DNA of 64,000 bases from Armillaria gallica (Eukaryota > Basidiomycota > Agaricomycetes > Agaricales > Physalacriaceae), in the NCBI GenBank assembly GCA_037576215.1, contig JBANDB010000002.1:2914001-2978000 (forward strand), read 5' to 3'. Below the pieces are notes generated by a model. It was not told the DNA's origin. It did not search any database and worked only from the letters and a program-made list of their open reading frames with translations. Below, one piece after another: positions 1-10,743 of the stretch (its first letter is position 1; every line of letters starts with the position of its first letter). Both the position numbers and the translations under genes were made by a program.

Positions 1-1051
1 CTTGTACCTTGCCCGCGCAGAGCAGCCCACCCTGACTTCAGGACTCGGATATGATATGCTCAGTGATGTGCTGAAAAGGAAAAAGAACGGATTGAAAAAG
101 GCGTCCCCCCGCGGTCAGAATAAAGGAAACCAGTTTTTCATTGGGCATACTACAGGATGCATCCCATTTAAGGGAACGAAAGGTCACAGAAAATACTTCT
201 TCGACCCCATCAGTGATTCCTGGTCGCATTCAACACCAGGACAGGTGAACGTCAAGGTAGTACACCGTGATTCTGGGCGTATTTGCGCTACACCGCACAA
301 GACCAGATATGTTTTGCTGTGAAACCTCGAGGAGGGAGGAAGAATGGACTGACGCGCCAACAGAACTACAAGTATCCAAAAAAAAAAAAACAGCGGACGT
401 CAAGAGACCCAACTTTTGAAATGTGCAAGCCTTTACAGGCATTTTATCCTGGGGCCAGAAGAAGAACGGTCCTTCGCTACAGGGTAGGACTAGAGCATAA
501 TTCACTCGTTGGGAATTGTGCATCGAGCCAAAAGCATGGTCAGCCCAGCAAGGGCATCGTTCCGCGAGATGACCGTAAACACGATGGAGATTGACGTGTG
601 AAGCGGGAGAACGTGCTCATGGTATAAATAGAAAGATGAGATACTAGATTTCCGTGCTCTTGGTGTCCCCCGAGGAAAGACCCAGCCTTTCATACGGCAC
701 CCGAAAGGAACACTAAGCTATAGGACATTTGCCCATTTTTGCGGTTTATACAAGAGAATGAAAAAGTCACGAAATTTCTAGAATACCAGCAGTGATTCCC
801 AGTCACTAGGAAAGGACAAGGCTGTGAACTGTGGAAGGGCCAAGGAACAGAAGGTAGTGCTGTAAGACCAGCGCGATGCTGTGGGTGTTGGAATCGAATG
901 CCAGATGGACGCCACACTAACCAAGGACATGAGGGCACGTTCGCTGAGAAACTTCGCGGAGGTCGAAGAGAATAGATCAAGAATGAACTAACGGTATAAA
1001 TTAGTCCCTTGAGTACAAGCACAATAGACCCTCATCTAGAAATCTCCCATT
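1..1051. other. No recognisable gene
   Basis: Only short, unrelated reading frames occur on either strand, none with a familiar motif or codon pattern that continues across plausible introns. The stretch lies just downstream of the TRP1 stop codon. I see nothing that I can name here. Confidence 0.6.
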
Positions 1052-3341
1052 CTATTCCACACTCAACCCTTTCGCACGTCTCACAAACTCCCTAACCTTA
1101 TCCACATCCTTCCCCTCCCCATCCTCCCTCTCCACACCCCCACTCACATCCACAGCCCACGGATGCACCTTCTCAACCCCAGCACCCACATTCTCCGGAT
1201 TCAGCCCCCCAGCAAGTATAATCGGGAGCTTATTCTCCTCACTCACCCGCCTCGCAAACTCCCAATCGACGACTTTGCCACTCCCACCGCTCACCCCGCT
1301 CCCGTCGTCCCTCAGGCTGTCGAGGAGGATGAAGTGGTGGTAGCCCGCACGGGCGATGCCCTCCTCGGCGTGGAAGGCTTTGATGACGGGGACAGGGATC
1401 TGCCGAGCCCACTCGACGGGCTCGGAGCCGTGCAGCTGCACTGCGTCCAGCTGGCACGCGCTCACGGCGTGCAAGATCTCGGCTAGGGGCTGGTTTTGGA
1501 AGACGCCGACGACGAGGGGGAGGAAGAGAGGCGGGCGGCGTGGGAGGTGAACCACGGGGCGTTGTCCAGCGAAGGAGGAGACGGAGGAGGTGGGCGGGAG
1601 AAGCGGAGGGCACGGATCGACGCGCAGATCTCCCTCGCGGTGTCGAGGGTGACGTGCCTCTTGGAAGACTCGACGAACATGAGGCCGAGCATGTCTGCGC
1701 CGGCGTCTGCAATGGCGAGCGCCTCGTCTTTCGTCCGGACGCCGCATATTTTTACGAGGGGCGGCGATGGCTCGGTCGGCGGAGAAGGGGCCGGTGGTAA
1801 GAGTTGGCGGATGAACGCGGCGGGGTCCTTGGCGCGCATCAGAGTCTCTCCGATGAGCACGCCATCCACGCCCTGGCCCGCATACCGGCTCACATCCGCA
1901 GCACTCGTGATCCCGCTCAGTGCACACAGGACGACGTCCTTGCCCTTTGCCATATCCACCAGCCTGGTCGTCGTATCCATGTCCACCCGGAAGTCGTGCA
2001 GATTCCGGTTATTCACGCCGATGACTTTGGCCGGGAGGCTCAGCGCGAGGTCCATCTCCCTCGCATTGTTCACTTCGACGAGTGGCTCCATGCCCAGCTC
2101 GAGACTGTACGCGTACAGATCACGCAGCGCCACCTCGGGAAGGAGACCGACGATAAGGAGGATAGTGTCTGCGCCCCAGATACGCGACTCCAGCACCTGG
2201 TAGCGGCTGAATATAAAGTCCTTGCGCAGAATAGCAGGTCTGTCAGGGAGAGTCGCCACGCTCAGCCGCGCATGCAGCATATCCTGCAGACTCCCGAGGA
2301 ACCACTTTGGCTCAGTGAGGACCGAGACCACATGCGCACCCGCCAACGCGTACGTCAGCGCCTGGCTCGCAGGAGAGATGTTCGGCGCTATCGGACCCTT
2401 GCTCGGAGACGCGCGCTTCACCTCGGCAAACAGCGCAGGACGCGACGTCAGCCGCGGGAGGAGCGGGATAAGCGGCGGCGCCACGTTCAGCCCATACAGC
2501 GTCTCCAAATCCGCCATCGTCGACCCCGGCGTCGCCTGCGCCTGCGTCACGTCCGCCAGGCGCTGGTGGTAGATCTTCTCCAGCACCGACGGGATCTTCT
2601 TCCCCCCACCGCCTTTAGCCTCGAATGGCGGGAGCGACGAGTCCGTCACGCGGCTCTCTGGGTTCTCCTCCCAGGTCCCGCCGCGGAGGGCGAGAAAGTT
2701 GCGCACGAGGGCGTCGCCGCCTTCGCTGAGGATGCTTTCGGGGTGGTACTGCACGGCTTCGAGGGTGTACTGTCGGTGTCGGACGCCCATGATGACGCCC
2801 GAGTCCTCGGTGGTGGCGGTGATGGCGAGTTCAGCGGGGAGGGTGGTGTGCGCGGCGCTGAGGGAGTGGTACCGCGTCGACTTGATGCCCTGCTGGATGC
2901 CTTTGAAGCAACCCCGCTCGTCATGAAGGATCCGAGATACTTTGCCGTGCATGATCTCCCCAGCGTAGCTACGCCCAAATCAGAGTAAAGTCAAGTAACA
3001 CAGAAAAGCACGCACGCAATCTCTCCGCCAAATAGATCCACCATACACTCCAGTCCCATACACACGCCTAATACCGGCACCTTGCCCTTGAAAAACTCGA
3101 TAGCATCCCTGGAGATCCCAGAGTCCGTCTTGGGGTGTCCTGGGCCAGGAGAGATGATCAGCGAGTTGAGTTTGAGCTCTGGGAACAGCTCGGGGGAGAT
3201 GGCGTCGTTCCGTATCACAGTCACCTCTGCACCGAGGAGGCATAGTTGTTGGTACAGATTCCAGGTGAACGAGTCAAAGTTGTCGATGAGGAGCACGTCG
3301 AGCTGCTTGGACAGAGCGGGTGGGAGCGTAGACGACGACAT
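1052..3341 (-). CDS. TRP1: Trifunctional tryptophan biosynthesis protein, frameshifted in PRAI domain
   Basis: Fused enzyme supplying glutamine amidotransferase for anthranilate synthase, indole-3-glycerol-phosphate synthase (IGPS) and phosphoribosylanthranilate isomerase (PRAI), cytosolic. Exon 1 (3341..3016) carries the amidotransferase with [18 protein letters not shown] and nucleophile motif GVCMGLE. A 47-nt GT-AG intron (3015..2969) restores frame into [16 protein letters not shown] follows with [33 protein letters not shown] and [15 protein letters not shown] starts with [20 protein letters not shown] and continues in another frame from [16 protein letters not shown] to [11 protein letters not shown]. 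The frame changes near 1510-1535, as if one base were missing in a C/T-rich run. I see no intron that repairs it without losing the VVGVFQNQ core. About 748 codons, normal for fungal TRP1. Either a sequence error or loss of the isomerase step. The only full-length TRP1 of three copies here. Confidence 0.93.
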
Positions 3342-3388
3342 GCCAGCAGAGCAGGGGGGTGTACACTCTAGTCACCGTCGACGCTCAA

Positions 3389-3396
3389 CTTATAAA
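3389..3396 (-). promoter_or_regulatory. TATA box of TRP1
   Basis: TTTATAAG on the minus strand about 50 nt upstream of the TRP1 start codon. The same box at the same spacing precedes the duplicated TRP1 (12020-12027). Confidence 0.5.
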
Positions 3397-4494
3397 GGAG
3401 TCAGAATTTATTCGCTTAGTCAGCGCGCCAATCTTTTCTTGATCCTAGATCATCGACTATTATTACTTCGGGTTGTTCTTCGCCCGCCTTCATTCGTTTA
3501 CAGTCCGAGGAGCAGCCGCTATAGATGGTGGAGAACGTGGTCTCAATACGTCGCGCGAAGAAGATATAAGAACCGCCAAACACTCGTCGGCAGTTTGAAC
3601 AAGATTCAAACCCTCAACGACGCACAGTAAATTCCCAATTGGACCCGAATTGCTCACGAAGGCGGCAGCTGTTCCCTTCGCGTCTGCGCTTTGCTTACAA
3701 GACCACAGCATTCGTATTCCACCGTAAAAAACACAATAAGAATGCGAGAATAAGGTAAAAGTACATTTGTTCTGGGTCCATTTGTTTTTGCTCCATCTCG
3801 CGCCCAAACCTCAAAGTTGAACACAAAACGGAATCAACGAAATAGAACTAAACACACACATGCTCGCCGACTCATTTGCAGAAACATCAACTACAATTTC
3901 GAATGAAATATCCGATTTTTCTTTTATATGCCCTCTTCGGAAGTCCCTTCTTCGCCCTCTCAGTATGATCCTCGCGTCTTCCGGAGACACTCACTATCTG
4001 CCTTCGAAACACTCTTCGCCCCCTTCGCCCCGTGGAAAAATCCACCAAATCGTCGCTCATAATCGAAATCTCTTATAGAATTAGCCTAGTGAAGATAAAA
4101 TAAACAAAGAAAACATGCCTTCCGTAGCCTGAGAGTCAGAAACAATCGCTTAGTCAGCCCACTTCCATCGACTACTTACTTCGGATCGTTCTTCACCCTA
4201 TTCGTTCGGTCAGTCCCAGGAACAGCCACTGCCGACGGTGGAGAATGGGATCTCGCAGTACATCGCGCGACGAAGATATAATAACCGCCAAATACCTCGT
4301 CGGCAGTTTGAACAAGGTTCAAACCCTCAACGACGCACAGTAAATTTCCAATTGAAACCGGATTGCTCACGATTCTTCTTCTACAGTGTTTTCGAGTGTA
4401 GGTCAGCGGATCTACTTTAACTACGTCATCATGGGCAATACGAACTCAGTGCTAAATCTGTTGAAGAGAATCTTAGTGGAGCGAGGGACATCCT
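3397..4494. other. Spacer between TRP1 and exon-module gene
   Basis: No gene recognised. It contains two diverged versions of one ~200-bp segment, at about 3420-3640 and 4140-4360, both with similar cgcgcgaagaagatataa-type text followed by a caacgacgcacagtaaatt-type block. So a local duplication predates the large one. Parts recur at 12050-12290. Confidence 0.55.
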
Positions 4495-6106
4495 TCACAC
4501 GCCCTCATCGCTTATTACCTGAGCTGTATCAGCAGAGGTGGCCAGTACTAAAAACGGTTTTTTCCAGCTCCCCCCATCGACCTCCTCCTCCTCGCTGCCA
4601 TCCCTGCTGACCCCCTTCTTATCAGAGGAAATCTGTCGTAATGGCGAATGCTTCAGGACCTCAACTTTCGGATAGAAGACTAATCACGTACAATGTCTTT
4701 CCCGTTCTTATCCGAGTCGAGCTCCCCTGCCGGCCCAGGCAGAACGAAATCTGGCGCAGGAATGCTGGAATGCATGTATCAACTAAAGGGAAACCTCAAA
4801 TTCTAAGGATAGACGTACTTGTAAACCACCCCGTTGTCAGGTTGCAAGGCTGGCATATATTTCAAGGTTCTAATGACCGCCTCCTCGCTGGCCTCGTCCT
4901 CCTCCTCGCTAGCCTCGTCCTCCTCCTCGCTAGCCTCGTCCTCCTCCTCGCTGTCCTCCTCCTCGCTGCCATCCCTGCTGGCCCCCTCCTTAACCAAGGA
5001 AAGCTGTCGTAATGGCGAATGCTTCAGGACCTCAACTTTCGGAAAGAAGACTAATCACGTACCATAACTCTCCCGTTCATTTTGAGCACCCCTCTCCGCC
5101 AAACCAGACGGGGGGGCTTATACCCTGGCGGATCAACGCTGGAATGCATGTATCAACTAAAGGGAAATCATGGGTTCTAAGGATACACATACTCGCGAAT
5201 CACCCACTCGTCAGGTTGCTCGAGTGAACAGGGTCTGCAGTCGGTAAATCTTTTCAGACGGTACAATGGAACGAAGCCATCCGACTCGGTTTCAGCGTTC
5301 ATTGTCCCATGCCATGCAGAACCGAATCCGGCCTTTCTCGCTGTTTTGAACCCAGCATTAGCGGAAGCGCTTAAAGCTGGCGCCGCTGGAATTGGGATCT
5401 CTGTAGTCCCTGCGATCTCCACACTATGCTCTCCTGTTAAATTTAGCCGATAGAAAGTACAGTACGGCGGCACATCTCACCTGCCCTGCCCATTCGCAGG
5501 TCATAGTGACGGCAGGAATAGGTTTCCGTGACAATTGCCTTGTCTCTGAATTCGGAGGTGTGGCATTCAAGCCTATGTGCCCAAGGCTTTCCGAATGGGA
5601 GCGTCGTGAACGTGACATCATGCATAAACAACAGGACTCCACGCTCGGACTCAAATTGAAACTGAACAGTCACATTGCCCTCCGCGATTCCAGTCAGTCC
5701 TCTACTCAAAATTTCAGCTTTACCTGACCGTCGAGTTTTGCGTAAGGGTCCACTTACATACCGCCACCAAGAGGGACATCAACTCGACTGACGTTCTCTG
5801 TGTGCTTGAATATGTGTGTGTGGCGCACCGTGCTAGCGTTCCTAACCGGATCGAGCTCGGCCATGACTTCCTTCGAAGCAGGGTGTTCAAAGACATTTCC
5901 CTCCCGCAGGAATTCTCCCGTCTCGCGGTCGATGGTCCCAAAGTCGCCGACCTAAGCACAACGTCAGATTAGGTATTTGCCTTCTCATTCAACCTCCTTA
6001 CCCTGATCGGTACACCAGTAGGATTTAGACGTTCGCGGGCGATCTTCCAAAAGAGATCCATGCACTTTTTTTGCTCGGTGCGAGATCGACCAAGATGCCA
6101 CCTCAT
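4495..6106 (-). CDS. Unknown fungal protein with duplicated 3' exon modules, copy 1
   Basis: Function unknown. Exons by splice signals: 6106..6002, 5951..5758, 5701..5481, 5433..5193, 5138..5063, 5003..4819, 4764..4692, 4632..4495. All phases match and give 410 codons without a stop. The N-terminal ~240 residues (VGDFGTIDRETGEFLREGNV, GVLLFMHDVTF, YSCRHYDLRMG, EIPIPAAPALSASANAGF) resemble an anonymous Agaricomycete family I recall; no signal peptide or membrane segment is seen. The C-terminal ~170 residues are modular: a short 'A' exon (PGPAGELDSDKNGKDI), then an acidic 'B' exon (repeated SEEEDEA, ending DNGVVYK). A-B occurs twice, ending ...ISDEGV. A exons run phase 2 to 0 and B exons 0 to 2, so an A-B pair can be added without breaking frame. 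Start Met 6106 fits the conserved TEQKKC..LFWKIA opening. Duplicated at 12393-14205. Confidence 0.75.
4633..5192 (-). repeat. Tandem exon-intron module array, copy 1
   Basis: Two units, each made of an A exon, A intron, B exon and B intron. A introns (5062..5004, 4691..4633) are 59 nt and start GTACGTGATTAG. B introns (5192..5139, 4818..4765) are 54 nt, start GTATGTGTATCC or GTACGTCTATCC and end GATACATGCATTCCAG. Introns differ by only a few bases between units, while the exons between them differ strongly. Confidence 0.8.
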
Positions 6107-8068
6107 CGTCAGCAACTGGAGTAGATGGAAAATAGCGCGGTAGATCCCGGCGCTACACGATTGAATGTCGTTCACTGGGGACTGCCGTAGTCGAGCCGAA
6201 GCCTAAAATCAGGCGGTCCGTGCGAGTCGGCTGTCATCATTACAGCAACACCACACGAAGAGAATTCTTTGGATCATGCTCGTTATTAACGTGTCTTACA
6301 CGCAAGGACTTGTTACACTCCATCATTCCCTCCCTCCATAGGTGTGTATCGTCCGTCTAGACTAGTATACACTCTAGTCACCTTCGAAATAATCGTTTAG
6401 TTAGCTGAGCGCTTGATCTCTGCCATAGCGATGGCTATTTCTGCTCTGTTCATTCCATCATCTACAAACTGCAATTTTATCCTTCGTGAATTCCCAGATA
6501 ATTTTCGTACACAAGTCATTCAAGCGCGCACACCTGAAGGCTTGAGGAAATTTGTCGGAGTCCTCTAGGGAGGTGACTACGTGTGTCATCCGTCCGATAT
6601 CACTTGGGATTTCTCGAGTTAAACGCTGAAACATTCTGTCCTTTCTCTCACCAGCTCGCCTAGTAGCTCTCTCTTGTCCCTCGCTTTCTGTAACCTCTTT
6701 TCGACTTTTGCGTGAACAATCCAGGCCCTCTTTCCATCACTGCTTCGGGTCAAATACTTCCATTTCGGCGTGCATTATATTCTCATCATTACCACATGCT
6801 GAACCGCCTCTTGCGCTCGTGAAACCCATTAGGAACAAACCTTTAACTGCAATCGACTTTCTGATTGGCTCTCCATACAGATATCCTCGACTCGTGTTCT
6901 CTTTCTTTCTGCTGCATAGATCAATAAAATATGAGAGAAGATCTTTTGGGGTCGCCCAAGTTATTTATGTGAGGATCGAACCTCTGCTCCACTCTTGATA
7001 AGGATCCACTCGAAACGACCAAGAGAACAGGAACGGGAGGTGCGGAATTCTCATTACTCCACTCATGCGCTGCGTGCAGATGAGGATTGATCAAATTCAG
7101 GGATGCCAACCGTACCATATAAGAAAAGGACCTTAACGGTACATACAGGGTTTGCCCATATCCCGTAGCAGAGGAGGATTATGTCCTAGAGCAGGTAAGC
7201 ATCTTTAATCATTACATACCCAAAAATGATAGATATTCGTGTAGATTTCACCTACCCGTACAAATACGGCCGTAAAAATCGATTTCAAAACTGCCGACGG
7301 TACGGTATTTGTATAGTGGGCATCCCTAGGATCAATGCGAAGTTGGATGTGCAGCGCAGCTTTCTCCTTCTCTGTTCCAAGATATCGGGAAGAAATGAAA
7401 GTCACTCTGACATACCTGTGCGCGAGGATCATGAAGACAAGGTCCAGTTCAAAGTACGAGAAGGAACAGTAAACCGAGACCGAGGAGTAAGCAAGGTGAA
7501 TATGGATTAAAGGGATGCTTAGTTTTCGCATTCTAGGATGCAAGAAGGGGACTTGGGCGCTGAATTCTTACGACGATTGAAAGTAGGCTATGATCTCAGC
7601 ACTGATTCAGGTATTGTCCTTGTGATGACATGCATATTGGCGGTAAACAATATAAGAGCACAAGGGGCTGTTGGGAATAGAGGTCGGCAGGGAAATGGAC
7701 GTGGCGCTAATGGCTGGAACGAACGTATATTCGTGGACAGATACGTAGGTGGTGGTGGTCCAAAGCCAAGAAGCGGCAATGATCGGTACGAAAATCAAAA
7801 TAAGGTAAAACAAAAGACGGCGTAGCTGTCGGCCCAGTGGCTGTAGAACCACAATGGGAGTGTTGTGAATGAAAAGGTAGTTAGAAAATCATTTTTAGAG
7901 TCCATATTTTTTTGGGTTTTGGTGCGCAAAGATTGGAAGATGACAACGGAAGAAGAAAAAAGATAACAGCAACAGATTATCGAGAACATTCACCTGATAG
8001 GGATGCTCTTCGACTTCTCCATGGAATTATATCGGCCATATTCATGAATGAAATATCCGGATTTACCT
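6107..8068. other. Upstream region of exon-module gene and repeat spacer
   Basis: No gene found. 6107-6945 matches 14206-15045 (upstream flank of the duplicated gene). A block around 6705-6760 (tttgcgtgaacaatccaggc) recurs near 10010, 14795 and 24830. From about 7850 onward the text is the 3' flank shared by the pore-former-like genes, an AT-rich stretch with agataacagcaa, also seen near 10270, 15560, 20580, 22210 and 25050. Confidence 0.6.
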
Positions 8069-8690
8069 TTATACACCCATCTTCGAAAGCTCGTCCTTCG
8101 CCCTCTTAGTAATTTCCTCATGCTTTTGCGTCTGCCTGGTGGTCTCGCTATCTGCCTTCGAAACACTCTTCACCTCTATCGTGCCCGTGGCGGAATCTGA
8201 CAACACCGTGTCCGTAACCAGATAGTCCTCGCTCATAATCTCCACCCCAGGGATCCAACGATCCAATCATAGCCCCACGCATTCAAGATGAAGAAGATCT
8301 TATCCTGGAACCGATACTTCCTCTGATAGAACATCAACGTCGACTTGGGAGGGACACTCAGGGTGATCGTCTTGGTCTGGCCATCTATGCTCATCGACAG
8401 GCCCTTGAATTCGGCTACAATCCCAACAGAGTTGGTGACCTCTGTGCCTTTGGTGACTTTGAGCCTGGTTGTGTACTGGAGGGAGTGCGTTTGCTCGGAG
8501 GAGGTATTGTTCTCCCAGGACATCTTCAGCACCCACGTAGTATCGATGAGATAGGTATCAATGGAGGCAAAGAAGGATTCGTTGCCCGGAAAATCATAGA
8601 TGATGAATTGACCAGACTTGACCATGGCGGCACCGCCGCAGGGCTTGCAGAAGGCCTCGCTTACCTGAGCGTTGACCTGGCTCTGCCCTC
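8069..8690 (-). pseudogene. Aerolysin-like family copy A, deleted and frameshifted
   Basis: Clearly homologous to the intact copies at 20.7, 22.3 and 25.2 kb. Two deletions mark it. One removes 39 nt in frame between two 12-nt direct repeats (8374-8385 region), so the Ser/Thr-rich segment that normally precedes LSVPPKSTL is missing. The second, near 8250, removes about 29 nt, including the GGYDITRK segment, and shifts frame, so the C-terminal ~60 codons lie in a different frame. Its promoter and first-exon region is also lost: upstream sequence jumps directly to text that lies ~350 bp further upstream in the 22.3-kb copy. Almost certainly non-functional. Confidence 0.75.
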
Positions 8691-10389
8691 ATAGTCCTCC
8701 CAACTGATTGGCATTGCCATGCTAGTTCCAATACCCCTATCAGATGGCGGTCACTCATTCCATCCTTTTTCGTATTCCTTTTCTTCAGTCACCAAGCTCG
8801 TTGATCATCGTTCAACACCTCAGTGAATGGGGAGATTGGTACTTTCATTCGCCGATTCCTTGGCGTCTTGCCCCTGCGTCGTAAACATTATGACAAGATT
8901 GGGCGCTCCTGCTATGTACTGACCATTGCTCACCACATGGCCCGGCTGCAACATTGCACGACAGTCTCCTCCGACATGCAGACTTTCAGTGACTATCGAC
9001 TGGTGTCCAGAAGTAGTGGTATTTAAGATAACCGTGCGAAGCTCGAGAGTCGGGATGACTCCGGGTAATAGCGAACTAGGCAGAACCATGAGAAAGGGTG
9101 CTGTATGAATGTGTGTAGGCGGCGAGGTGTGGGGAAAAGATCTTCAATATACTTTCTTCTTCCTACCTCCGTTTATGCTGCTGGGTTGAGATTGTATATC
9201 TTGAACGTGGCATATAATGTTGCAGAGAAAGCGGCTTGCAAGAGTCCTATGAAGATGATGAAGAGGCGGTCCATCGCGTGGCATATCCGAATCCTGGCAC
9301 CGAGGTTTCCAACTCCCAAATTGTGACCTAGTTTCTGAGAACATGCAAACGAGCAATACCCTTCTCGTAAATGATCCCGAAGTTAGCGGAACTCTGCCCT
9401 TCACCCGATGCACATGGGCGTCGAGGCGATGTTGACATATCGTCCACTAGTCCTTCCCTTTCGCTGCGTATCTTCTGCATCCTGACAGAGGGGAAGACGC
9501 AGTTATACACTGACCCCGGGTTGCTATCTTTGCAGAAATGTTATGCAGGAGATACATGAATCTTCAAGGCGAGATTACTGCTTGGGGTGCCGATGAATAT
9601 TGTTCGAGTATGGCTCAATGAGAAGCAAAGCGGTGTGGATTTCCGGGGAGAGTGGCGAGTCTCGAGGTACAGCCACTGCCGGCGGGTAGAAGTGCACTGC
9701 CACCTTGACTTGTTAATTTCAACTTCTGATTCACGACCACCATGCCATGCCAGGCCTTTCTGAATTGGGACCTTGTACCGATACCAACAAAAACTACAAT
9801 CGTCGACTGCACACCCCGATACATGACAAGTTGCGTCCATTGATTGGGGAAAACGATGTATTTTGATCAGCAGCTCGATTTCCAGGATTGCTCTCTCTCT
9901 CAAGTTTGCTAACATTCTGCTTGTTCTGACCAGCTTTGGGATGTCACCTGGAGTCTCACAGTGCGATCTCTTGTTCCCCACTTTTTGCATACCTCAATGC
10001 CTCTTTCTGTGAACAATTCATGCCCTCTTCCCATTGCTTCGCGTCAAAGACCCTATTTCGGTGATTGGGGAGGCAAGAAGGGGACTTGGGCGCAGGAGCT
10101 CTTCTTACGGCGACTGAAAATAGGCTGCCATCGGATCTTAGCACCGGTACAGGCATTTACGACGACATGCATATTGGCGGTAAACTTATGAATGGAGGTT
10201 AAAAGTTCATTTTTAGAGTCCATTTTTTTAGGTTTCAGCGCGCCAAGATTGGAATACAACGACGGAGTAGAAAAAATATAACAGCAAACAGATTGTTGAG
10301 AACATTCACTTGCTACGGATGCTCGTCGACTGCTCTACTTATGGAGATATATCAGCCATAACCATGGATGAAAATACCTCGATTTACCT
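8691..10389. other. Shared upstream flank of repeat unit, anonymous
   Basis: No recognised gene. The block aligns by eye with 23350-24990 and in part with 26150-27560. On the minus strand a frame (8820-9089) reading ...SNGQYIAGAPN...AKESANEST.LPI is echoed at 23516-23740 and 26292-26621. A second minus frame near 9650-9800 (SALLPAGSGCTS) is echoed near 24490 and 27510. They may be relics of a second gene that once travelled with the pore-former-like gene. The 3' part (10180-10389) is the downstream flank common to the family. Confidence 0.5.
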
Positions 10390-10743
10390 TTATATGCCCA
10401 TCTTCGAAAGGGCGTACTTCGACCACTGAGTAAGATCCTCGCACTTTTGCGTATGCCTGGCTTCCACATTATCAGCCTTTGAAACAGTCTCCACCTCTAT
10501 CGTGCCCGTGGCGGAGTCCAACACCGTGTCCGTGGTCTAATAATCCTCGCTCATAATCTCCACTTCACACTCCTTCCTCTTTATGTCATATCCTCCTTGT
10601 GATCCGACATTCCACTCCTGGCCCCAGGCATCCAAGATGAAGAACATCGTATTCTTGAACCGATACTCCCTCTGATAGAACGTCAACGTTGACTTGGGAG
10701 GGACGTTCAACGTGATCGTCTTGGTCTGTGTATCCGTAGTCTC
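10390..10743 (-). pseudogene. Aerolysin-like family copy B, 3' fragment
   Basis: Only the C-terminal half of the ~220-aa family is present, from the LSVPPKS region to the SKMGI end (stop 10390-10392). An in-frame TAG replaces a Leu codon in the EDYLTTD motif. The 5' half is missing: at about 10743 the sequence switches without spacer to the IGPS part of TRP1 copy 2. This is a non-functional fragment at a recombination junction. Confidence 0.8.

Larger units (their letters stand above)
2061..6945. repeat. Segmental duplication, member 1 (TRP1 + exon-module gene)
   Basis: Direct repeat of 10744-15045, offset about 8.1-8.7 kb. The match runs from the IGPS domain of TRP1 through the exon-module gene into its upstream region. 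The coding parts are nearly identical. The spacers and the module array have gained and lost pieces independently. Confidence 0.85.

Noticed and set aside
1483..1620. An intron that would repair the TRP1 frameshift
   Set aside because: The only GT..AG pairs in reach would remove the conserved VVGVFQNQ segment.
1483..2988. Long plus-strand frames opposite TRP1 (1496-2203, 1804-2988) and opposite its copy (10752-11630)
   Set aside because: Shadows of a GC-rich coding strand; Arg-rich composition without motifs.
6106..6240. Upstream start of the exon-module gene at 6240 (MMTADSHGPPDF)
   Set aside because: The frame stops after about 22 codons, and in the duplicate no splice joins this to the conserved N-terminus.
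9541..9990. 149-codon minus-strand frame
   Set aside because: Not preserved as one frame in the duplicate at 24.5-24.9 kb; only short words recur, reported instead as an anonymous conserved block.
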